Of a stretch of 33,760 bases of DNA, positions 28,836-33,760 are shown piece by piece. The stretch spans positions 1-33,760 of the IMG/VR virus record IMGVR_UViG_3300035181_000266; one strand, 5' to 3'. Origin of the DNA: a virus. The first letter of the stretch is position 1; every line of letters begins with the position of its first letter. Under the pieces are notes generated by a model. It did no database searches and was not told the DNA's origin. It saw nothing but the letters and a program-made list of their open reading frames with translations. The position numbers and the translations under genes are program-made.

Positions 28836-29813
28836 TTAAATATGTCCACCAAGGGACGCTTCGACCGACTCGGCCAACTGTTCCCTGAGTGATTTTTTGC
28901 CAGTTCCACTATTCATCGCGCCTGTAGGGCTTGCTGACTTCGGGGAGACTGCTTTTGCCTTCTTGGCCTGGACTTCTTTCATGCGCTCGGCCTCAACAGC
29001 TTTGGAGTGTTCCTCCTGCTGCTTCTGCCAAACATCATCATGGAGTCTGATGGCCTTTTCGTAGGCTGTTTTCAGGTCGGTAGCCATGCCACTCTGTAGG
29101 AGGTTGGCCATCGTGTCCCTGACGGCTTCAAAGTGCGGAGCCGTTGCTGCAAATTCCTGTATTTCATTATTCAGCTTGGCATATTCCTGCTGTTGCTGAA
29201 GGGTCTGTAGTTGGGTGAACTGGTTCTTAATCTGGCTCAGCTCTTGCGCTAACATCCCGAACTGCGGGTTGTACTGCTGGCCGGCAAGACTTTCCAGATT
29301 GATCCCGTACTCCGTCGCCAGTCGAGCGAACATCTGCAACTTCTCGTCTGGAGTTCCGAGCGCCAGGGTACGATGCGCGTTACCGAGGTTCTGAATCCAC
29401 TGCGACGGGTTGATGTTGTGCTGCTGAAGTTCCGGAAGGAACGGAGCCATGGCCTCGTAGATCGGCGCGACAGAATCCCATTGGTTCTTGTAGGTGGAAA
29501 CTCCCTTGGCGTACTGTCCCTCGCGCTCCAGGATGTATTCCCTGATATTACCGGGCAGCGTTTCCCAGTCGTTCTCGTAGTCCTTTTTCCAGCTCGTAGG
29601 ACGAGGGATGACCCGTTTCGTCTCTTCGGTTGCCTGTTCAGCGACGACCTGTTCTTCGGCCTTGATTTCCTCTTGGATTTCTTTTTCCTGTGCCTTGAAT
29701 CGTCCTTGTTCATCCCGGTTCCGTTCCGCCGATTCGGACTCGGTTTCATTACCAAGGCTTTGATATTCTTCTACTGCTGCAGCAAGAGTATCGCGTAGAG
29801 TAGTCTCGCTCAT
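28836..29813 (-). CDS. Scaffolding protein
   Basis: The 325-residue form starts MSETTLRDTLAAAVEEYQSL at ATG 29811-29813 (GGAG, five bases). An ATG 21 bases earlier is less likely because it overlaps the terminator. It is Glu/Gln/Lys-rich, nearly all helix, with a long acidic N-terminal part and a basic C-terminal end (K-K-S-L-R-E-Q-L-A-E-S) that would bind coat. Located directly before the capsid gene, the classical scaffold place. Confidence 0.8.
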   Translation of the reverse strand: MSETTLRDTLAAAVEEYQSLGNETESESAERNRDEQGRFKAQEKEIQEEIKAEEQVVAEQATEETKRVIPRPTSWKKDYENDWETLPGNIREYILEREGQYAKGVSTYKNQWDSVAPIYEAMAPFLPELQQHNINPSQWIQNLGNAHRTLALGTPDEKLQMFARLATEYGINLESLAGQQYNPQFGMLAQELSQIKNQFTQLQTLQQQQEYAKLNNEIQEFAATAPHFEAVRDTMANLLQSGMATDLKTAYEKAIRLHDDVWQKQQEEHSKAVEAERMKEVQAKKAKAVSPKSASPTGAMNSGTGKKSLREQLAESVEASLGGHI

Positions 29814-29822
29814 CTCAACTCC

Positions 29823-29846
29823 AAAAAAAAGCACCCGAAGGTGCCT
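29823..29846 (-). terminator. Terminator abutting the scaffold ribosome site
   Basis: Minus-strand stem GCACC / GGTGC with TTCG loop followed by eight T. The T run is directly followed by GGAG, the Shine-Dalgarno of the scaffold gene. It lies just after the 118-residue gene and before scaffold/capsid, so it may reduce expression unless antitermination acts. Confidence 0.78.
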
Positions 29847-29866
29847 TGTTGATTAATGGTTGGGTA

Positions 29867-30223
29867 TTAAATCGCCAGCCAGATGGCCGCCGAGAAACAC
29901 TTGAATTGGTGCACCGTCTGCGCGGTATGGCTGTAAGCGGCATTCGTAGCTGCAGCGTTGATTGCGGCCCCCACGGGCGGGTAAACCAGTAGGGCATTCG
30001 TGGCTGCGGAGGAATAGATTGTAACTGTGTCTCCAGGCATCCCAGCGGGCAGAATCACGCCGTTCGTTCCGCTGGCTCCGGTCACGTTCACAACAGACGA
30101 GCCGATCAATGCGGCGGTTCCCTGGGTGGTTCCCGCCGCTGCAATGGTGGACGGAACTCCGCCGATCATAGAGGCGGTTACAGGCGGCAGGTGAGCATTC
30201 ACAAGCTCGACAGCTAAAGTCAT
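29867..30223 (-). CDS. Small beta virion protein, decoration- or fibre-like
   Basis: The 118 residues start MTLAVELVNAHLPPVTASMI and are Ala/Thr/Gly-rich with strand periodicity (L-P-A-G-M-P-G-D-T-V-T-I-Y-S-S-A-A-T-N-A-L-L-V-Y-P-P), ending F-K-C-F-S-A-A-I-W-L-A-I, similar in style to the 91-residue protein before the portal. AAGGA ribosome site. Probable capsid decoration; no enzyme motif. Confidence 0.6.
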   Translation of the reverse strand: MTLAVELVNAHLPPVTASMIGGVPSTIAAAGTTQGTAALIGSSVVNVTGASGTNGVILPAGMPGDTVTIYSSAATNALLVYPPVGAAINAAATNAAYSHTAQTVHQFKCFSAAIWLAI

Positions 30224-30234
30224 GATTTTTCCTT

Positions 30235-30510
30235 TCAGTAACGCAATTTAGAGTAGACCTGACGGGCAATTTGTTCCTTGAGCCGGTCAGGTCGTGCGGC
30301 TTGCGGAGTGATCTTTTCGTTTCCGATTTCGATTACGTTGTGGCGCTTAAGGTGTTCCCGATGGGCTTTCCTGCCTTCGATCATCTCTCCGGTAACTTGG
30401 GACTGGTAAGGCGCGAAGTCACCCAGTACGGCTGGGGATTTTGCCTCATAGCTATCTACGATTGGCTCAAGAACCCATTTCCCGTCAACTTTGATCTGTT
30501 TGTATCGCAT
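30235..30510 (-). CDS. Small charged head-region protein
   Basis: The 91 residues start MRYKQIKVDGKWVLEPIVD and contain A-P-Y-Q-S-Q-V-T-G-E-M-I-E-G-R-K-A-H-R-E-H-L-K-R-H-N-V-I-E-I-G-N-E, a motif seen in a hypothetical protein of many podovirus head operons, and a basic tail. The start follows the previous TAA by two bases without a clear Shine-Dalgarno, so it is probably translated by coupling. Function is unknown. Confidence 0.65.
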   Translation of the reverse strand: MRYKQIKVDGKWVLEPIVDSYEAKSPAVLGDFAPYQSQVTGEMIEGRKAHREHLKRHNVIEIGNEKITPQAARPDRLKEQIARQVYSKLRY

Positions 30511-30512
30511 AT

Positions 30513-31481
30513 TTAGAGAAGCATTAAAAGGGCTTCTTCCTCCTCCTCTTCGTCATTTTTGGCTTTGGCTATGTCGAACAGTTTCTGAACCTTGCCCATG
30601 TCGGCATAGAACGCTTCCCAGTCGATCTTGGGTGCCTGAATCGCGCCCCGAATCTCGGCCGCGATGACCGGAGGAACAATCTCTCGTATCTCGGGCTGCT
30701 CTATCAGTTCCTTGATTATCTGGCGCGCGCGTTTCTTTTTGTTCCAGGTTCGTTCATATTTCCAATCTTCTCCCGCGTCGCCGTGATTCGATGACGGGAC
30801 AATTACGTACGAAACCAGGATGTCCGAAGATTCCTGGAGCGCCCCGGAGAACGCGACCGGCGACGTTGAAACCGATGCAGCGAGCACATCAGGAGCATCC
30901 GTCGTGGCCCCGCTGGCCCCGATTACAGGTGATACTTGCGCGTTTAGGCTATCTGGAGAATCCGTCGTAGCGCCTGACGCATCAATCGAAGGCGAAACAG
31001 ACGCGGCCAATATATCGGGCGCGTCAATCGTAATGCTAGATACCGAAATCGTGCCGCCTATTGACACGTTGGCCACAAGCGCATCACCGGAGTCCGTCGT
31101 GGCTCCGCTGACTCCGATGGAGGGCGAAACCTGCGCGTTTAGGCTGTCAGAGCCATCCGAGTTCGAGCTTGATGCAGCAATCGTAGGCGAAACAGATGCG
31201 GCCAATATATCGGGCGCATCAATCGTGGCGCTAGATACCGAAATCGTGCCGCCTATTGCAACGTTGGCCACGAGAACATCACCGGCATCCGTCGTGCCCG
31301 ATGTAATACCGACAACCGGGCCAACATTTGAAATCAGTGCGTCAGAACTGTCCGTTACCGCCGAATGGCCATCAACAATTACGCCGATATTCGATGCCAG
31401 GGCATCTGTTGCATCCGTGGTGGCCGACGAGACGCTTATTCCGGACCCACTCGCAGCAAAAAATAGTCTGCGTACAGGCAT
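30513..31481 (-). CDS. Repeat-rich virion protein (about ten TTDxxDxLxAxVxPxIxxSGA units)
   Basis: The 322 residues start MPVRRLFFAASGSGISVSSA. Residues about 20-215 are about nine or ten tandem units of 21-23 residues with the pattern T-T-D-x-x-D-x-L-x-A-x-V-x-P-x-I-x-x-S-G-A, likely a solenoid or beta-strand fibre. Residues 225-322 are a charged helical domain (W-N-K-K-K-R-A-R-Q-I-I-K-E-L-I) with an acidic stretch (NDEEEEEEALLML). Acidic Asp in every repeat could bind Ca. The family is not recognised. At DNA level two blocks of 112 bases with 195-base offset are nearly identical. Confidence 0.7.
   Translation of the reverse strand: MPVRRLFFAASGSGISVSSATTDATDALASNIGVIVDGHSAVTDSSDALISNVGPVVGITSGTTDAGDVLVANVAIGGTISVSSATIDAPDILAASVSPTIAASSSNSDGSDSLNAQVSPSIGVSGATTDSGDALVANVSIGGTISVSSITIDAPDILAASVSPSIDASGATTDSPDSLNAQVSPVIGASGATTDAPDVLAASVSTSPVAFSGALQESSDILVSYVIVPSSNHGDAGEDWKYERTWNKKKRARQIIKELIEQPEIREIVPPVIAAEIRGAIQAPKIDWEAFYADMGKVQKLFDIAKAKNDEEEEEEALLMLL
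30991..31297 (-). repeat. 195-base internal duplication in the repeat protein gene
   Basis: 30991-31102 and 31186-31297 agree at about 90 percent of positions by eye (for example both contain GCTAGATACCGAAATCGTGC). The 195-base offset equals 65 codons, three protein repeat units, so a three-unit block was recently duplicated, with a 9-bp identical seam still visible. Confidence 0.85.
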
Positions 31482-31484
31482 GGA

Positions 31485-32177
31485 TCAGGGTGAAAAAATT
31501 AGGTTCGGCTGGGCCGAAAGGGCCATCATCTCGGCATCTGAAGGCGAATAGGGCAATGCAAAGGCCATTGATGCCCACCCATTCAGAGCGCTGTAATAAC
31601 TGTTACCATTGATTATGTAATTTCCGATCAAGAATATATCCGGGGGATAGGCGGGCAGCCGAACAGTCGAATCGGTCGCAACTGGCGATCCATTAACCGA
31701 TAGAGACCGCCCATTTCCTGCTGCTTTGAACCTGGCCACCACTCTCATAATTCCAGACGGCTGCGTGACCGATGCATATGTAAATCCGGAATTATTTGCA
31801 AACGACTTTGCGGAGGCCCCGGTTGTCGAGATTGGAATGTAATGCCCATCGGCATGCGCTGATGCAAATAATCCACACAACGTACCTTCGCCGCTTATCA
31901 CGCCGGATGCCTGCCCGACCGCGATGATCATGACATCCTGGGTGGCGGGGTTGTACCCAGACACCGGTATAGAGATGCCGGCGGTATTATTTGATGCAGT
32001 CGGCGTCCCGACTACGCCGAATCCAGCCGGGGTTGCGCTTTGCGCGTAATAGCCAAGAAAAGTGGGTTGTGAAGTAAAATCGTCCCCGTAGAACCCGGCG
32101 AACGGAATCCCATATCGCGGGTTGATCAGCACCCCACAGGGAGGCTGGCAACTCCAGGGCACTTTACGCGAGAGCAT
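31485..32177 (-). CDS. LamG/concanavalin-like virion protein
   Basis: The 230 residues start MLSRKVPWSCQPPCGVLINP. The layout follows LamG/ConA-like phage proteins: short N-terminal W-x-x-Q-P-P-x-G-x-x-I-N-P, a jelly-roll body with G-x-S-L-S-V-N-G-S-P-V, and the end Y-S-P-S-D-A-E-M-M-A-L-S-A-Q-P-N. Such proteins bind glycans on capsid or tail. The ATG shares a base with the previous stop (TGATG). It precedes the repeat protein after three bases; they may act together. Confidence 0.75.
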   Translation of the reverse strand: MLSRKVPWSCQPPCGVLINPRYGIPFAGFYGDDFTSQPTFLGYYAQSATPAGFGVVGTPTASNNTAGISIPVSGYNPATQDVMIIAVGQASGVISGEGTLCGLFASAHADGHYIPISTTGASAKSFANNSGFTYASVTQPSGIMRVVARFKAAGNGRSLSVNGSPVATDSTVRLPAYPPDIFLIGNYIINGNSYYSALNGWASMAFALPYSPSDAEMMALSAQPNLIFSP

Positions 32178-32587
32178 CAGTTTCCTACTACGTTTGTAAT
32201 CTCACTTAGATATGCCTCACAGGTCACGGCCTGGCCAGTATTGCCGGTGATCTGTACTTCAATGTGCATGATGGCCTGGTCGATTGGGATCGAAAATTCG
32301 GACACGGCATTGGCTACGGTGCCCCCACCCAATGGCCCAACATGGGTTTTCCAATCCGTACCGGCCACGGCGGCGGCTGGTGTCGCACCGGAGTTGTGCG
32401 CAATCAGGACAGTCGCTGTCGCCTGTGCCGTTGGTCCAGTCGCCCCGTTGGTGATTTTGATGGTCAACTGGCCACCATTTGCCACACGCTGATCAAGTGT
32501 CCCAAACGTGGTGGCTCCTGCTGCATTGCTGGTTCCAATGGCAATCAGGGTCCGTGGCGTTTTCGTGGTGGTGAATGTGGTTGTCAT
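32177..32587 (-). CDS. Small beta virion protein of unknown function
   Basis: The 136-residue form starts at ATG 32585-32587 (MTTTFTTTKTPRTLIAIGTS), overlapping the preceding stop (ATGA). Thr/Ala/Gly-rich all-beta, with Q-L-T-I-K-I-T-N-G-A-T-G-P-T-A-Q-A-T-A-T-V-L-I-A, and a I-E-V-Q-I-T-G-N-T-G-Q strand. It resembles a domain used in phage spikes and decorations. Probably virion surface; function unknown. Confidence 0.6.
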   Translation of the reverse strand: MTTTFTTTKTPRTLIAIGTSNAAGATTFGTLDQRVANGGQLTIKITNGATGPTAQATATVLIAHNSGATPAAAVAGTDWKTHVGPLGGGTVANAVSEFSIPIDQAIMHIEVQITGNTGQAVTCEAYLSEITNVVGN

Positions 32588-33015
32588 ACCTGCCAGACTC
32601 CGTTCTCCGACCAGCACAGCGCATTGATCTGGTCAACGCTGACAGAGGACGGTTTGACAGCCAGTCCCAAAAGCGCATCACGTTCGGGCACGGTAAACAG
32701 GCCCGGAGTCATCGAAGCTATCCAACCACGTAATGCACTCTCGCCAAAATTGATCCCGGTCGGGTCGTTGTAGAGCCTATTCGTGATTGCCTTGACCGAG
32801 CGCGAGGCGGTTGCGGCCTGATCGAGTTTGGTTAAGATCGAATCCGACATCTCCGTCGATCCGGTCGATGCCACCAAATCAGCCACCAGCCCTCGATCCG
32901 TAAGCCAGTAGTCGGAAACAGCGGTCCTGCCCACGTTTAGGGCGGCAGCGATCTGTGCGGTATCTTCGGCCGCCAGCATCTCCGTAGGCAATGCCCTTAT
33001 CTCATCAATCAGCAT
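32584..33015 (-). CDS. Hypothetical head-region protein
   Basis: The 143 residues start MLIDEIRALPTEMLAAEDTA. A helical N-terminal half contains D-T-A-Q-I-A-A-A-L-N-V-G-R-T-A-V-S-D-Y-W-L-T-D-R-G, partly resembling an HTH, then a stretch with V-P-E-R-D-A-L-L-G-L-A and W-S-E-N-G-V-W. Proteins with this sequence style are common in phage head operons. Start overlaps the TM protein by 11 bases. Function unknown. Confidence 0.6.
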   Translation of the reverse strand: MLIDEIRALPTEMLAAEDTAQIAAALNVGRTAVSDYWLTDRGLVADLVASTGSTEMSDSILTKLDQAATASRSVKAITNRLYNDPTGINFGESALRGWIASMTPGLFTVPERDALLGLAVKPSSVSVDQINALCWSENGVWQV

Positions 33016-33190
33016 TTCTATCCTCGGGTTTCGATGTCTCGCGCCAGGCCAGATACTCGGGTATCGAAATCAGCACAATATAGGCCACGATGGCAACGGA
33101 CCAGCTTAGCCATACCAAGATCGCACCGGCCAGGACGAGGGTTATCATTCCCCACTCGCGCTTGTACCTGTCGAGCTGATGGCGGTGCAT
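33005..33190 (-). CDS. Small two-part membrane protein
   Basis: The 61 residues have a basic N-terminus (MHRHQLDRYKREWG), a long hydrophobic stretch (about 15-43, probably one or two membrane segments) and an acidic-charged end. The start shares a base with the previous stop (TAATG). A membrane protein in the head operon is unusual; it may be a minor virion or superinfection protein. Confidence 0.6.
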   Translation of the reverse strand: MHRHQLDRYKREWGMITLVLAGAILVWLSWSVAIVAYIVLISIPEYLAWRETSKPEDRNAD

Positions 33191-33585
33191 TACGCACCAG
33201 AAGCCGTCACCGTCAGACTGGTAAAGGTGCAGGCCTGGCCGGAATTGATAGCCGTATTGGTGAGGATCATGTCAGTGCCAGACGTTCCGCAAGTGCCCTG
33301 GACTACAGCGGTGCCGCCGGATGTATTGATCCGGAAATAGCCTGCTGTTCCTGTCGCAGCGGCGTTTACCCCAGCCACCGAAGAGGCCGTAAGAACCCCA
33401 CTGGATACCGTGCCGAACTGTGTGGCATTCCCAGTGAATTGAACCAGCAGCGTCCCGGTCACCGATGCGGCGACGTTAGCAGGAGCCGCGCCGCTATAGA
33501 TGATTATCTGCGCGCTCGTCCCGATATCGGTATTGAGTTGCGTCATCGCGTTGGTGCGATGTGTCGTTGAATACTGGATGGCCAT
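33190..33585 (-). CDS. Small beta head protein after the portal
   Basis: The 131 residues start MAIQYSTTHRTNAMTQLNTD, then Gly/Ser/Thr/Ala-rich strands with G-T-A-G-Y-F-R-I-N-T-S-G-G-T-A-V-V-Q-G. Proteins with this beginning (Y-S-x-x-x-R-N-A-x-x-x) are common small head proteins in podovirus and siphovirus genomes. The ATG (33583-33585) shares a base with the portal stop across the circle junction. Decoration or stabilisation is the likely role. Confidence 0.7.
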   Translation of the reverse strand: MAIQYSTTHRTNAMTQLNTDIGTSAQIIIYSGAAPANVAASVTGTLLVQFTGNATQFGTVSSGVLTASSVAGVNAAATGTAGYFRINTSGGTAVVQGTCGTSGTDMILTNTAINSGQACTFTSLTVTASGA

Positions 33586-33760
33586 TATTGAACTCCTATT
33601 ATTTTCGCATCAGGGCCGCGCATGATTGGCCGCCCATTGATTGATCTGGCTTTACCGTCCGGTCCGCGCTCGATGATTTTGGGTTGGGTTGTGATTTCCA
33701 GCAACTGCTCCAGCTTTTCCAATACCGCGGGGATGGCGCTGCTCTCGTATTGCTCTGGCG
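33585..33760 (-). CDS. Portal protein, C-terminal 57 residues plus stop (continues at base 1837-1)
   Basis: Read on the minus strand from 33758 to 33585 the frame continuing from base 1 gives P-E-Q-Y-E-S-S-A-I-P-A-V-L-E-K-L-E-Q-L-L and ends G-V-Q before TAA at 33585-33587. The codon across the junction (base 1 plus 33760 and 33759) is CCG. Joined with 1-1837 the gene has 2013 bases, an exact multiple of three, and the stop overlaps the next ATG. This is the main evidence that the two window ends are contiguous. Confidence 0.85.
   Translation of the reverse strand, partial: PEQYESSAIPAVLEKLEQLLEITTQPKIIERGPDGKARSINGRPIMRGPDAKIIGVQ

Noticed and set aside
30820-31551. 243-residue plus-strand frame over the repeat gene
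   Set aside because: It is the repeat-driven mirror of the minus-strand repeat protein; the minus frame has the normal operon position and a helical end domain.
1-33760. CRISPR arrays, tRNA genes, insertion sequences and diversity-generating retroelements
   Set aside because: No regular spaced repeats, no cloverleaf-like sequences, no transposase and no reverse transcriptase frame were found by reading.

Overview
The window reads as the complete genome of a small tailed phage, podovirus-like by gene content. It is written as a circle cut inside the portal gene. The reading frame that enters from the left edge (minus strand, codons down to base 2) continues in frame at base 33760 and ends at a TAA at 33585-33587 that shares a base with the next ATG. 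The joined portal gene is 2013 nt (670 codons plus stop). The 33,760 bases are therefore probably one closed, circularly permuted (headful-type) map. The host is most likely a proteobacterium: NinB, NinG, a lambda-type O/P pair, a Q-like regulator, AlpA and a GH108 endolysin all belong to phages of Gram-negative bacteria. The species cannot be named from sequence alone.

Layout. A control region (about 8136-8412) separates two divergent blocks. Leftward on the minus strand from 8135 run: a Cro-like repressor, a second DNA-binding protein, an O-like replication initiator with an iteron-like origin inside its gene, a P-like partner, several small genes, NinB, NinG, two Cys-rich proteins, a Q-like regulator, a candidate late promoter, terminase small and large subunits, a small decoration-like protein and the portal. 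The map then wraps to 33760 and continues on the same strand: small head proteins, a LamG-like protein, a repeat-rich protein, scaffold, major capsid protein, adaptor, nozzle, a GNAT enzyme, ejection proteins interrupted by a YkgJ/PAPS-reductase-like fusion, a glycine-rich tail fibre and its chaperone, AlpA, and the lysis genes ending at 14155. Rightward on the plus strand (8413-14119) lies the early accessory block: a recombination pair (annealing-type protein plus YqaJ-type exonuclease) and a series of small genes.

The most unusual part is the second half of the plus-strand block. A promoter/leader of about 90 bp found before the first early gene is duplicated before a second early operon at 11718. 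Further on, two sites at 12776-12865 and 13771-13838 have the layout of integron attC sites: both have GCATAAC and GTTATGC ends, inner imperfect stems and unpaired bases. They bracket a two-gene unit that encodes a single-HKD phospholipase-D-like protein and a P27-type terminase-small-subunit-like protein. The stop codon of the second gene lies inside the first half of the second site, as in true gene cassettes. This looks like an integron-style cassette living in a phage genome and carrying a second, unrelated TerS with its own putative nuclease.

No integrase, no CI-type repressor, no tRNA, no CRISPR array and no insertion sequence were recognised. The phage keeps a Cro-like gene but lacks visible lysogeny machinery.
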